A stretch of DNA of 64,000 nt from Agarilytica rhodophyticola (GCF_002157225.2 NZ_CP020038.1:1573001-1637000); one strand, 5' to 3'. Positions 27,612-36,732 are shown, numbered from the stretch's first letter. Notes: generated from the letters alone by a model not told the origin. A program made the numbers and translations.

Positions 27612-28403
27612 ATGGTAAAAGTTGTTGTATCTGATCTAGATGGAACCTTGCTCAACGGCGAGCATCGCGTATCATCTTATACATGCGAACGTATACAAAA
27701 GTTAGCAGAGCGTGATATTGAGTTTTTGATTGCCACAGGTCGTCACTACTGTGATTTGAATCATATTGTTGAGGCCTTGGGTGGTAATATATATTTGATC
27801 ACGTCAAACGGAGCTCAGGTTCACGATAGAGATGGTGCATTAGTACATTCCGTTACCATACCTAAAAATTTAGTCGATGAAGTGATCACTATTAGTCGTG
27901 GCTATGATGTTCAGGTCAACGTTTATTCTGAAAATGCGTGGTATGTGGAGCAGCCAAACGAAAGACTTCTAACCATGCACCACGATTCTAAATTTTATTA
28001 TCGCCAAGTGAGCTTTAGGCAGATAAGCCTTGAGGGTATTTTTAAGATCTATTTCTGTGGCCAACATGAACAGTTGCAACGGCTTTGCTTGGATCTGAAA
28101 AATAGATACGTTGATCAACTGAGTATTACGTTTTCTTTCGATACGATTCTTGAGGTAATGGGAAAAGACGTATCTAAAGCCAGCGCTTTGGGTGTATTTG
28201 GCCAGCGAGAGTCGTTTTCCCTCGATAAGATGATGGCCTTTGGTGATGGGTTAAATGATCTAGAAATGCTGCAAGCGGTAGGACATGCGGTGGTCATGGA
28301 TAATGCCCACCCAAAAGTGAAACAGTCTATTACCGATTACAACACCGCACCTGTTAATACCGATGACGGTGTTGCACGTTATTTAGAAGAGTATTTTTGG
28401 TAA
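27612..28403 (+). CDS. HAD-superfamily Cof-type phosphatase
   Basis: A 263-residue cytoplasmic phosphatase of the Cof/YidA/YbiV group, enzymes that dephosphorylate sugar phosphates and related metabolites. Motif I is VVSDLDGTLL at residues 4-13 (nucleophile Asp), motif II is LIATGRHY near 38, and motif IV is AFGDGLNDLEML near 211. The large type-C2 cap lies between motifs II and III. I start at the ATG at 27612, which places motif I close to the N-terminus as usual; an upstream TTG at 27534 is in frame but adds unlike sequence. The gene is convergent with the next one, separated by 7 bases. Confidence 0.92.
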   Translation: MVKVVVSDLDGTLLNGEHRVSSYTCERIQKLAERDIEFLIATGRHYCDLNHIVEALGGNIYLITSNGAQVHDRDGALVHSVTIPKNLVDEVITISRGYDVQVNVYSENAWYVEQPNERLLTMHHDSKFYYRQVSFRQISLEGIFKIYFCGQHEQLQRLCLDLKNRYVDQLSITFSFDTILEVMGKDVSKASALGVFGQRESFSLDKMMAFGDGLNDLEMLQAVGHAVVMDNAHPKVKQSITDYNTAPVNTDDGVARYLEEYFW

Positions 28404-28410
28404 CAGGCTT

Positions 28411-29115
28411 TTATCTCTCAACATTTGCATAGGCCAGTTGATAGCTGTGGTCATGGTTAACTCTGAGTACTACTTGCATATCGTTGTTTGCCGCGGGATG
28501 GGCTTTGCCGTCAACTAAAATCGCAGTTTTAATTGGGTATACCCCCTGGGGCATGCCTTTGGGTAAAGTGAAGCTAAATTGATTTTCGTAAGCTCCCGCT
28601 TTTTGTTGTTCATCGTTCACAGTTTTAACCAATGACTTAATGGTTTTCTTGGTATCTTCATTGTCGTAGATATCAATTTTTTCTTCTATTTTTACCTTGC
28701 GTGATTTTTTGCTCGGTACTACTTCAACATAAGATTTTACGGTAACTTTTTTGCCTACTTTAACAAGGTTAGTCGGACTCATATTTGCTGTATAGGTGAG
28801 CACCTTGGGGTTAGGGGGTAGTGTTTTGTTTTTATTGAGATATACCTCGACGATCTCATGGTCACCTTTGACGCCAATTGAGGTATATTCTACTACGAGG
28901 TCATAAAGAAGTTTTGCCGCAACACCTATAGCGACAACCTTCGCGGCTGATTTTAGCCTCTCTTCTCGTTTGCAGCGACTCTTGTTTGAGCTTTTCTCGC
29001 ATTTATCTGTATTGGGTTTGATTTTATCTGTTAAATCTTTTAAACCAAAGCCTGTCAGTAAGGTAAAAGAAAAAAGTGTAAATAACACAACATATAACTT
29101 TCTCTTTATCATCAT
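28411..29115 (-). CDS. Exported protein of unknown function, downstream of the kinase
   Basis: A 234-residue protein that I cannot assign. It has a signal peptide (LYVVLFTLFSFTLLTGFG), a short Lys-rich segment with two cysteines eight residues apart (CEKSSNKSRC), a possible hydrophobic helix (VVAIGVAAKLLYDLVVEY), and a beta-rich C-terminal domain (KKVTVKSYVEVVPSKKSRK; FSFTLPKGMPQGVYPIKTA) resembling Ig-like folds. A strong ribosome site (AAGGAG) precedes two adjacent ATG codons; the second, at 29112, has the better spacing. It follows the Ser/Thr kinase gene by 22 bases and is almost certainly co-transcribed, so it may be a partner of the kinase's extracytoplasmic part. Confidence 0.8.
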   Translation of the reverse strand: MMIKRKLYVVLFTLFSFTLLTGFGLKDLTDKIKPNTDKCEKSSNKSRCKREERLKSAAKVVAIGVAAKLLYDLVVEYTSIGVKGDHEIVEVYLNKNKTLPPNPKVLTYTANMSPTNLVKVGKKVTVKSYVEVVPSKKSRKVKIEEKIDIYDNEDTKKTIKSLVKTVNDEQQKAGAYENQFSFTLPKGMPQGVYPIKTAILVDGKAHPAANNDMQVVLRVNHDHSYQLAYANVER

Positions 29116-29137
29116 ATAACTCCTTGTTTTCTACGTT

Positions 29138-31330
29138 CTACTCTATATTAAAACTGCTTTTCAATGATTCGACTTCTTTTTCTGCTTTATTACGCAATTT
29201 AATAGCAGGTGAATACTGCGGTACGAATTCTAACGCTGATTCTGCATTAGCAATCGTACAGCTGTAATTTTTTCTAGCAAAACACTGCTTGGCTTTTGCT
29301 AATAACCTATCAGCTTTTTTCAAGTTTTGTTGCTGTTCTTTTTGAGCAAATATAGCGTTTTGGTTTAGTGCTAGCATGGCGCTATCGTTTGCTCGATGTT
29401 TCAAGGCTTCTTGGGTTTGCCGTATAACACAGTCATAGTCTTTTTTCTTAAAACAAGCATTGGCTTGTTTCTCTGCCTGTATGAACAAGCGATTACTTTC
29501 ATCGATAGCATCTTGTTGTTGCTTGATAATATTTTGTATGTTTAGTTGCTGTTCTTTAGCTGCAGTATTATCTGGAGCAATGGCTAATATGGCCTTGTTT
29601 TTCTCTAGCGCACATTCATAGTCCTTGTTGCTTAGACATGTTTTTGCTTGTTGAAAAAAATCCGCAATACTTGCCTCGCGTTTAAGTTTTTCAATCGTCT
29701 GAGAAATATTGTTAATTTCTTTTGCCTCAGGGCTACTGCGCTTTAGTGCTAGTAGCTTTTCTTGAGCACATAAAATATTTTTATTTGCTAAGCATGCTTC
29801 AGCTTCTGTTGCTAGTGTATTGATATTCTGATTTTGTAAGGCTCGTTCTGCCTTTTTTAATAATACTTGGGCAGCGCTATGGTCTGGCGAAATTTTGATG
29901 ATGGCGCGGCTATTTTCGATTGCACATTCATACTGCTGCTGGTTATAGCAAAGCTCTGCTTGCGCGTAGTTTTGCTGTATGACTTTATCTAACGAGTCAG
30001 GTACATACACATTGTAATAAACAAGCGCTGAGACAGCTAAAAATAAAATAGCACTGGATATTTTAAAAATAGGAATTTTATTTTTATGGGTTAAGGCATC
30101 GACAAAAGATTTGATATCAGCTGTGCGATTTTTCCGTTCGAGCTGAAGTGCACCTTCTAATGCCTTCCACTCTTTGTTACTAAGCTCTTTAATTTTCTCT
30201 GGGCGTAGGTTTTCTTCCAGTGCAACATCTGCCGACTTGCGATCATAGGGATGCTTACCACTTAGTAGCTCGTAGGCAATAATGGCCGCTGCAAAAATGT
30301 CATCGCGAGGGTCTGGTGCTTCATAGTTGATCATTTCCAAGCTGGCATAGGCTGGTGTGAGCGCGCCGAGAGAGCCTGCGTCAAAGTCATCGAGAGAGCT
30401 TTCATTAGCCACTCTAGCGATACCAAAATCTAATACCTTGGCCCCTGTCGTGGTGATAAAAATATTGCCTGGTTTTAAATCGCTGTGGACAATGTCCTTT
30501 TCATGAGCATAAGACAGGGCCTTACACACGTCTTCGATAATGCTAAAAGCCTCTTTCTTCCCCAAACCTTTTGGCTGATTCTGACGCATCATGACTTCAA
30601 GGCCCATACCTTCAAGTAGCTCCATGGTCATATAAATAATATCGTCATCGCGATCGAAGTCGTGAACTGTGACTATATTAGGGTGGGACAGCGTATGTGA
30701 GCGACTTGCCTCCCTCTGTAAGGTAACGAAAGCATCAGGGTGGTTCTTGAATTCCTCATTTAATACTTTTACAGCAATATTCGGCTGTAAGTCATTGGCT
30801 TCTACTTTGCGCAGGTCTCTGGCCCGGTATACCGTACCCATGCCACCAGCCCCTAGCGTCTCTTCCAGTACAAAGCGTTTGTTCAGAATAATCTTGTCTT
30901 CAGCCAGCGCCTTATTGGCGGCCTCTTTAGCTTCTAAAAACCCGGTGCTGCTATCTTGATTTCTAATAGATTTTTGAATTTGAGTAAGTGCTGCACCATA
31001 GTCATGTTGCAGATCTTGTTCTGAGTCACTTACAGATGAGTCACCTAAGGGGGCGCTACCCACTGAGAGTTGGGTGGCACTTTCACTATCAGATACGGTA
31101 GCAGTAGAAGTTTGTTGTGTTGGTGTTTTGATAACAGTTCTCTGCTCTACGTTTTCAGGCGCACTATTATCTGCACTCGAAGGCTTGCGAGATGGTTTAA
31201 ATACTGTTTTATTATCTTGCCCTTGTTTTACTTGGTTCTGTTGGGCCTGTGTACGTGATTTTGTTTGGCCAGTCGCAACGCTCTTGGTGCGGGTAGGAGA
31301 GTTCTTATTATTAGAGTTCCCTGAGCTCAT
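29138..31330 (-). CDS. Membrane Ser/Thr protein kinase with a cysteine-paired repeat ectodomain
   Basis: A 730-residue Hanks-type kinase. Residues 1-145 are disordered and Ser/Thr/Gln-rich. The kinase domain (~152-415) has GAGGMGTVYRA (160-170), the ATP Lys in IAVKVL (K188), HSDLKPGN (282-289; His-Ser-Asp rather than His-Arg-Asp) and DFGIARV (D301). A single membrane span is at ~420-443. The outer part holds five TPR-like repeats of roughly 60 residues, each with a cysteine pair in CX7C spacing, for example CYNQQQYEC, CLANKNILC, CLSNKDYEC, CFKKKDYDC and CFARKNYSC. Such pairs could form a disulphide across the two helices of each repeat. The Ser in place of Arg before the catalytic Asp suggests activation-loop-independent activity, as in RD-minus kinases. 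It is followed by an exported partner. Confidence 0.92.
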   Translation of the reverse strand: MSSGNSNNKNSPTRTKSVATGQTKSRTQAQQNQVKQGQDNKTVFKPSRKPSSADNSAPENVEQRTVIKTPTQQTSTATVSDSESATQLSVGSAPLGDSSVSDSEQDLQHDYGAALTQIQKSIRNQDSSTGFLEAKEAANKALAEDKIILNKRFVLEETLGAGGMGTVYRARDLRKVEANDLQPNIAVKVLNEEFKNHPDAFVTLQREASRSHTLSHPNIVTVHDFDRDDDIIYMTMELLEGMGLEVMMRQNQPKGLGKKEAFSIIEDVCKALSYAHEKDIVHSDLKPGNIFITTTGAKVLDFGIARVANESSLDDFDAGSLGALTPAYASLEMINYEAPDPRDDIFAAAIIAYELLSGKHPYDRKSADVALEENLRPEKIKELSNKEWKALEGALQLERKNRTADIKSFVDALTHKNKIPIFKISSAILFLAVSALVYYNVYVPDSLDKVIQQNYAQAELCYNQQQYECAIENSRAIIKISPDHSAAQVLLKKAERALQNQNINTLATEAEACLANKNILCAQEKLLALKRSSPEAKEINNISQTIEKLKREASIADFFQQAKTCLSNKDYECALEKNKAILAIAPDNTAAKEQQLNIQNIIKQQQDAIDESNRLFIQAEKQANACFKKKDYDCVIRQTQEALKHRANDSAMLALNQNAIFAQKEQQQNLKKADRLLAKAKQCFARKNYSCTIANAESALEFVPQYSPAIKLRNKAEKEVESLKSSFNIE

Positions 31331-31718
31331 ATGCTTAATGTCGACTGTTCAATATATGTTGATTTACCGCCAACTTCTCTGTTTCTGCCCGCTTTTGTAC
31401 TGTCGTGGCAGGTATTACAGCGCTGAGTTTGGCTCCCTATCTTAATTTTATACTCAATGACGCAAATTACTATTATACAGCACAATTATCAACTTCTGCC
31501 GGCTATTTGGTTATTTTTGACCGATAAAGATGGTCTTATTTATTTACCGGGATAAGCGAATACGCTTCATAAGCCTGAGTGCTGTAAATCCTATCATAAC
31601 GCTCATTTTTGTATAAAAAAGCGCCATCTTTCTTACATCCTTTGGATGGTCTAGGTGTGTATTTTTATAGATAAGACGATTGATATGACACTCTATTTAT
31701 TCGTTATTATCTGAGATA
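31331..31718. other. Intergenic region, nothing clear
   Basis: 388 bases between the divergent kinase and HupE-like genes. I see no terminator, operator-like palindrome or credible small gene. A run reading GATAAG...GATAAGACGATT around 31551-31680 is not a pattern I recognise. Confidence 0.35.
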
Positions 31719-32510
31719 ATGTTTACCTCTAATTACCTTGGCATATACCCATCCATGTATTGCATTAAAACTTTTATTACTAGCTGCTCTGTTTTTCTTC
31801 TTTTATGTATCAGTATGAGCGCATGGTCTCATCCTGAAGACGATTTTTGTAATGATGGCGGTCTCGACCCGCTACTGTGTGCAGAACTGGCAGCCTTGGA
31901 CTCTGAAACTGCGACCAATAACCCAGCCCAGATAAATATTGATATTGCTCGCTCACCCATACAAACTTTGCTCTTGTATATTAAGCTCGGCATGGAACAT
32001 ATTCTGCCTTTAGGCTTAGATCATCTACTATTTGTTTTAGCTTTATTATTATCGACCTACCATCTTCCTCGGTTGTTGCTTTACATCTCCATCTTTACTC
32101 TCGCTCACAGCATCACTTTAATCCTAAGTTATGCCAATATTATTACCATTGGCGGGCCGTGGATAGAAGTATTAATTGCTCTGTCGATTGTATTTGTTGC
32201 TGTCGAAAATATTTTCTTAAAAAATATTTCCGCTATGTGGCGAGTCGTTATTATTTTCTTGTTTGGTTTGTTGCACGGTATGGGCTTTGCTGGCGCCCTA
32301 CGTGATTTGAACGTGCCCGATGAATATTTTTTTACAGGCTTACTCGGTTTTAACTTAGGTGTTGAAATCGCCCAGGTGGGCTTTGCCTTAGTAGTATTTA
32401 CCGCACTTGCTTATTGGATGAAAAAATCGTGGTATCGCCAAAGAATAGTGATTCCTTTAAATGTTGCTATTTCACTGATTGGCAGTTGGTGGGTGTATAC
32501 GCGGATTTAG
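31719..32510 (+). CDS. HupE/UreJ-family membrane protein
   Basis: A 263-residue exported membrane protein. A signal peptide (FLLLCISMSAWS) is followed by a short Cys-containing periplasmic stretch and the HupE/UreJ domain with about six membrane spans. Family motifs are MEHILPLGLDHLLFVLALLL near 89, LAHSITLIL near 127, FLFGLLHGMGFAGAL near 182 and GFNLGVEIAQVGFA near 206. HupE and UreJ relatives are nickel (or other metal) transporters beside hydrogenase or urease genes, but none is present here, so the ion is uncertain. Two starts are possible: 31719, or the ATG at 31755, which gives a shorter and more typical signal peptide. Confidence 0.88.
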   Translation: MFTSNYLGIYPSMYCIKTFITSCSVFLLLCISMSAWSHPEDDFCNDGGLDPLLCAELAALDSETATNNPAQINIDIARSPIQTLLLYIKLGMEHILPLGLDHLLFVLALLLSTYHLPRLLLYISIFTLAHSITLILSYANIITIGGPWIEVLIALSIVFVAVENIFLKNISAMWRVVIIFLFGLLHGMGFAGALRDLNVPDEYFFTGLLGFNLGVEIAQVGFALVVFTALAYWMKKSWYRQRIVIPLNVAISLIGSWWVYTRI

Positions 32511-32645
32511 CTGTAAAAAATCTTATAAAAGATAGCGGTTTCTATCAAGTTTGGAAACAAAAGTCGAGTGAGCATATGTAGTAGTGTTATGGAAAACTAA
32601 TAGCTTAGTATTTTTACTCTAATTTATCACAGTTTTTTAAAAGCA

Positions 32646-32680
32646 GCATTTCACTCTATTAAAACAATGGAGTGAAATGC
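32646..32680. terminator. Bidirectional stem-loop between convergent genes
   Basis: GCATTTCACTCTATT (32646-32660) pairs with AATGGAGTGAAATGC (32666-32680), 15 bp with one G-U, loop AAAAC. On the minus strand it is followed by TGCTTTT. It lies between the HupE-like stop (32510) and the dcp stop (32705). Confidence 0.7.
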
Positions 32681-32704
32681 CAATCCATAAATACGAATAA
32701 ACCT

Positions 32705-34900
32705 TTAATTCAAGCCTCTAATTTTTAATAGTGGCTCGATAGTGGGATCTTTCTTTCTAAACCTACGATATAACTCATCGGCTGGGGCACTGCCGCCGGC
32801 GCGGTAGACATTGTCGGCCAAGCGTTGTGCTAATTCTTTATCATATATATCACCGGCTTCGCGGAAGGCGGTAAAACCGTCGGCGTCGAGAATCTCTGAC
32901 CAAAGGTAGGCGTAGTAGCCTGCTGAGTAGCCTATGGGAGATGAGAAGATATGAGCAAAGTAAGTACTGCGATAGCGAGGTGAAATCTCTTTGGGGAGAC
33001 CGTATTCAGTTAGTACCTTAGCTTCGAATTCTTGAGCATTGTCGATATCTTTTAATTGCTTGCTATCGAGTTTATGCCAGGCTAGATCCAACAGAGAAGC
33101 GCCGATAAATTCCGCTGTTTTAAAACCTTGGTTGTGAGTAGAGGCCTGTTGTAATTTCTCTAAAAGGGCTGCTGGAATAATTTCTCCGGTTTCATAATGT
33201 TTGGCATAAATGGGCAGTACCTCAGGTGCAGAAGCATAGTGTTCCATAAATTGTGCAGGAAATTCGGTAAAGTCTCGTGGGCTGCCGCTGGTGCCGGCAT
33301 ACTTCTCGTAACGGGCGGTGGTCATTAAACCATGGAGGCCGTGGCCAAATTCATGGAATAAAGTATTAACTTGGTCAAAGCTCAGTAAGGTAGGGTCGCC
33401 TTCTGCTGGGGGGGTCAAATTTAAGTTATTTGTAATCAGTGGGCGTATAACCTTGCCGTTGACAGCTGAGGCTTGCCGATAAGAACTCATCCAAGCGCCG
33501 CCACGTTTTGAGTCGCGACTATAAAAGTCCATTAAGAATATTCCTAAGTGTTCTCCCTTTTCGCCACTGACATCGAAAACTTTCACTTGAGGATGCCATA
33601 CTGGCATATCCTTTAATTCTTTAAATTTAACACCAAATAGTTCTCCCGCTACGTGAAAAGCGCCTTGTAGAACATTTTCTAATTCAAAGTAAGGCTTGAC
33701 TTGGCTTTCATCAAAGGCGTATTTTTTAGTACGCAGTTTTTCTGCGTAGTGCCACCAATCGTGACTGGCCAGTTGGAAATCATGACCTTCACTCTTAACG
33801 ATGGCCTGCATTTCTTGTTTTTCTTCTTGCACTCGCGCAAGGCCTGGCTTCAATACTTTTAATAAGAAAGATTCTGCCATTTCTGGTGTTTTTGCCATGC
33901 GTGTTTCAAGTTGGTAGTGGGCGTGGCTGTCATAGCCTAATAATTTTGCCCGCTCTGCTCGTAAACGCGAAATTTTTAGCACCAGCTCACTGTTGTCGGC
34001 TTCGTTAGCATTCATACCACGATTACGATAGCCATCGAGCATAATTTTGCGTAGCTCTCTGTTTTCCGAGTAGGTCATAAAACCTTCGAAGCTGGCACGA
34101 TCTAAGCCAAATACCCAAGCATTGTCTTTGCCCTTGTTTTCAGCTTTTTTCTTAGCCGCACCCACAAGGTCTTTGGGGAGGCCGGCAAGATCTTTTGCAT
34201 CATCGATCACCAATTCAAAAGACTTCGTTTCTGATAATAGGTTTTGCGCAAACTGAGTGGTTAGTGAAGAAATTTCAGCATTAATATCTTTTAAACGGGC
34301 CTTGGCTTCCGGTTTCAAGGCCGCACCTGCACGAACAAACTCGAGATAGGTAAGCTCTAGTAGACGTGAGTCTTGCGCATCCAGTTTGAGTGGGTCACGA
34401 TTCTCATAGACGTGAGAAACCCGATCAAACAGCTCTTGATTTAACAGCATTGCATCCAGCTCACGAGTCAACATGGGGAAGATTTTTACCTGTAGCTTCT
34501 TTAACTCGTCATTGGTATCCGTTGCTGCGACATTGGCAAAGACATTGAACACCTTGGTGATTTCTTCACCACTCTGTTCTAGAGCAACCACTGTATTTTC
34601 AAAGCTGGGGTCGTTCTCGTTGCTCGTAATTGCTGCTATCTCTTCGCGCATCGTTTGCACGGCTTTTTCCACCGCCGGCATATAGTGTTCATCTTTAATT
34701 TTCGAGAAGGGTGGAATTTGATAGGGGGTTTGCCAATCCTGTAACAGAGGATTGTTGTCTATATTTGCTGCGACTTCAGTCTCAGCTACCTCTGCAGTTG
34801 TGGCTGCAGCTGGATCATTTTTCACGGCATTATTTTCCTGCTTCGAACATGCACTGAGAAGCGAAAGTGTTATTAAACCTAGCATCAATGGTTTTTGCAT
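32705..34900 (-). CDS. dcp: Peptidyl-dipeptidase, M3 family lipoprotein
   Basis: A zinc peptidase of the M3A family that trims dipeptides from the C-termini of peptides. The 731-residue form starts at the ATG at 34900 (MQKPLMLGLITLSLLSAC), giving a clean lipobox LLSAC with Ser at +2, so outer-membrane anchoring facing the periplasm is expected. A GGGGGA run lies just ahead. The frame is open 24 residues further upstream, but that part would hide the signal. Zinc motif LFHEFGHGLHG is seen near two-thirds of the length, and the conserved C-terminal AGYYAYLWSEILDADGF is intact. Enterobacterial Dcp is cytoplasmic or periplasmic and not lipidated, so the lipobox is notable but common in related marine bacteria. 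Confidence 0.93.
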   Translation of the reverse strand: MQKPLMLGLITLSLLSACSKQENNAVKNDPAAATTAEVAETEVAANIDNNPLLQDWQTPYQIPPFSKIKDEHYMPAVEKAVQTMREEIAAITSNENDPSFENTVVALEQSGEEITKVFNVFANVAATDTNDELKKLQVKIFPMLTRELDAMLLNQELFDRVSHVYENRDPLKLDAQDSRLLELTYLEFVRAGAALKPEAKARLKDINAEISSLTTQFAQNLLSETKSFELVIDDAKDLAGLPKDLVGAAKKKAENKGKDNAWVFGLDRASFEGFMTYSENRELRKIMLDGYRNRGMNANEADNSELVLKISRLRAERAKLLGYDSHAHYQLETRMAKTPEMAESFLLKVLKPGLARVQEEKQEMQAIVKSEGHDFQLASHDWWHYAEKLRTKKYAFDESQVKPYFELENVLQGAFHVAGELFGVKFKELKDMPVWHPQVKVFDVSGEKGEHLGIFLMDFYSRDSKRGGAWMSSYRQASAVNGKVIRPLITNNLNLTPPAEGDPTLLSFDQVNTLFHEFGHGLHGLMTTARYEKYAGTSGSPRDFTEFPAQFMEHYASAPEVLPIYAKHYETGEIIPAALLEKLQQASTHNQGFKTAEFIGASLLDLAWHKLDSKQLKDIDNAQEFEAKVLTEYGLPKEISPRYRSTYFAHIFSSPIGYSAGYYAYLWSEILDADGFTAFREAGDIYDKELAQRLADNVYRAGGSAPADELYRRFRKKDPTIEPLLKIRGLN

Positions 34901-35277
34901 ACATCCCCCAAGGTATTTGTTGTTTTTGTGCTGTGCAAAATATAGTTCATACGAGGCTCTGTTCACACACATTACCCCGAAAAAATAAAATCTACTGGAC
35001 GTACAGTCTCATACTAAAACGAAGTAAGAGCAAAGCTCTTCAGCATCGATACGATAAAGCGAGTTTTTTAACGACGAATGGATAGTAGAGAGGATAAAAA
35101 TATGAGAGTGAAGGTATCACGATAAGTTTTTATTATTCTGTTTAAGTCTCAAAAACCACATAACTAAAACTTTAAAGCCTAAATCCTTAAAAACGAGCCA
35201 CTGTTACCGTGAGCGCCTATATTATGCGCAATGATTAGGTTGTGTGTACTCTTTCCTGAAGTTTCAGTATTGATTTT
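34901..35277. other. Intergenic region, nothing clear
   Basis: 377 bases between the dcp start and the 3' end of the NYN gene, both leftward. It is AT-rich, with no terminator strong enough to call and no credible reading frame. It must hold the dcp promoter. Confidence 0.35.
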
Positions 35278-35751
35278 TTACAAAAGCAAGGTGTCTTCAA
35301 TAGGATGGTAGCTACTTGCTGCATTAATAAGAGAGTCCGCTGTAAGTGAAGGCACACCATAAATATGTGCATCCACATGATAATCTCGCTTAATTTTGTT
35401 GATTAGTATGTCGAAGTCACCATCGCCAGAGAGTAGCACCGCAATATCTATATCCTTTGCCGCCTCCATGACATCAATAGTAATCCCCACATCCCAATCG
35501 CCTTTTGCTGATCCGTCGCTACGTTGAATAAAGGGTTTAAGTTTGATGGCAAAACCTATTTCTTTAAGTGCGTTTTGAAACTTCTGTTGTTTTTGATCGC
35601 TGCGATGTATGGCATAAGCTGTCGCACTGATTATTTCTCCTTGCGCTGCGACTGTACTCCATAGCCTGCGGTAATTGAATTGTCTGCCATAAGCTTGGCG
35701 AGTAGTGTAATAAATATTTTGTACATCAGCGAAGATAGCTATTTTTTTCAC
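35278..35751 (-). CDS. NYN-domain protein (LabA/DUF88-like, PIN-type nuclease fold)
   Basis: A 157-residue single-domain protein. The acidic residues of the NYN active site are in place: IFADVQNIYYTTR near residues 6-18 (Asp and Asn) and KGDWDVGITIDVME with AVLLSGDGDFDILI near 83-117. NYN domains share the PIN/FLAP nuclease fold and usually act on RNA with Mg. Lone LabA-like proteins are widespread, often unstudied. The gene reads leftward, 148 bases from the divergent cysteine-rich gene, and is near the condensin operon. Whether it belongs functionally to that operon is not shown. Confidence 0.9.
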   Translation of the reverse strand: MKKIAIFADVQNIYYTTRQAYGRQFNYRRLWSTVAAQGEIISATAYAIHRSDQKQQKFQNALKEIGFAIKLKPFIQRSDGSAKGDWDVGITIDVMEAAKDIDIAVLLSGDGDFDILINKIKRDYHVDAHIYGVPSLTADSLINAASSYHPIEDTLLL

Positions 35752-35856
35752 AGAGGAGGTTGGCTATTTAGTTAATAAAGAGCAAACATCATAGCACGAT
35801 TTCATTGAAACCATTATCGGCAAATGTGTGTTCGCGCTCATTTAATTTTACAACTA

Positions 35857-35873
35857 AAGTATAAATTATACTT
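35857..35873. promoter_or_regulatory. Perfect palindrome between NYN and cysteine-rich genes
   Basis: AAGTATAA-A-TTATACTT, 8-bp perfect arms about one central base. It lies 25 bases before the start at 35899 and so overlaps the likely promoter or leader of that gene; an operator is the simplest reading. Confidence 0.55.
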
Positions 35874-35898
35874 ATTGGGATCAATGGACAAAGTGTAA

Positions 35899-36705
35899 AT
35901 GGTAGGTAGCAAAGGTTTCTGTGGTAAACACGAAAAAACATGTGCTTATTGTGAACGAACTTTATCACCTAGTTCGGTGCAACCATACTGTGGAAGCTTA
36001 AAGTGCAAAATGCGTTGGCATAAGCAAAAACAAGATCAAACAGCAGCGTATTGGAGAAATCGTGAGCTTGAGTTGGATAAACAGAAACTGTCGATACTCA
36101 ATCGTATTTATGGCAATAGTGAGGTACAGAAGGAGCTTATAGATGTATTACAAATCCCCCATTACAAATTGAAAAACGAAGTTGTAGAAACCTCCCGAGT
36201 TGCGGAGTTTGAACGTTATCTGACAAGTCTCTTATCCACCCTTGACAATGATCTTACGGAAGAGCATACGTTTCAATCACCACAGCAAACACAAATGACG
36301 GTATCCAATAGTGATAATATTGCTACCATTTGTGCCATGTGCCGGGGCAGATGCTGTAAAAAAGGTGGCGATTATCACGCATTTATCCAACATTCTACTT
36401 TTGTGCGCGTGCTTGAGAATTGTGATATCTCTAAGGATGAGATAGTCTCCATTTATCTGAGTTATGTCCCTGAGAGTGCAACTATTGGTAGTTGTATTTA
36501 TCACGGCAGCTTTGGGTGTGCTTTGCCTGAACATTTACGTGCGAATGTTTGCTCGGAGTTTTTTTGCCGGAGTTTATCCGATCACCTAAACAAGTATGCG
36601 TATCAAAAACCTATAAATGCTACCTTAGTATTTGCTGTAGACGAGTGTGATATATATGAGGCTGCACTGGTATCGAATGATGGCAGTAAAGAAAGTATAT
36701 CTTGA
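35899..36705 (+). CDS. Cysteine-rich protein with a zinc-ribbon-like head and YkgJ-like tail
   Basis: A 268-residue cytoplasmic protein that I cannot name. The N-terminus has a zinc-ribbon-like set CGKHEKTCAYC then CGSLKC (residues 8-36), followed by a basic helical segment with many Arg, Lys and Gln (possible nucleic-acid contact). The C-terminal part has CAMCRGRCC near 147 and later CIYHGSFGCALPEHLR and CSEFFC, the Cys spacing of YkgJ/FliB-like metal- or Fe-S-binding proteins. A role in binding metal and DNA or RNA is possible but is inference. A perfect palindrome lies just upstream. It is convergent with the DUF488 gene, 27 bases away. Confidence 0.8.
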   Translation: MVGSKGFCGKHEKTCAYCERTLSPSSVQPYCGSLKCKMRWHKQKQDQTAAYWRNRELELDKQKLSILNRIYGNSEVQKELIDVLQIPHYKLKNEVVETSRVAEFERYLTSLLSTLDNDLTEEHTFQSPQQTQMTVSNSDNIATICAMCRGRCCKKGGDYHAFIQHSTFVRVLENCDISKDEIVSIYLSYVPESATIGSCIYHGSFGCALPEHLRANVCSEFFCRSLSDHLNKYAYQKPINATLVFAVDECDIYEAALVSNDGSKESIS

Positions 36706-36732
36706 TTTGACTGGTGTCAACAGGCTTGAGCA

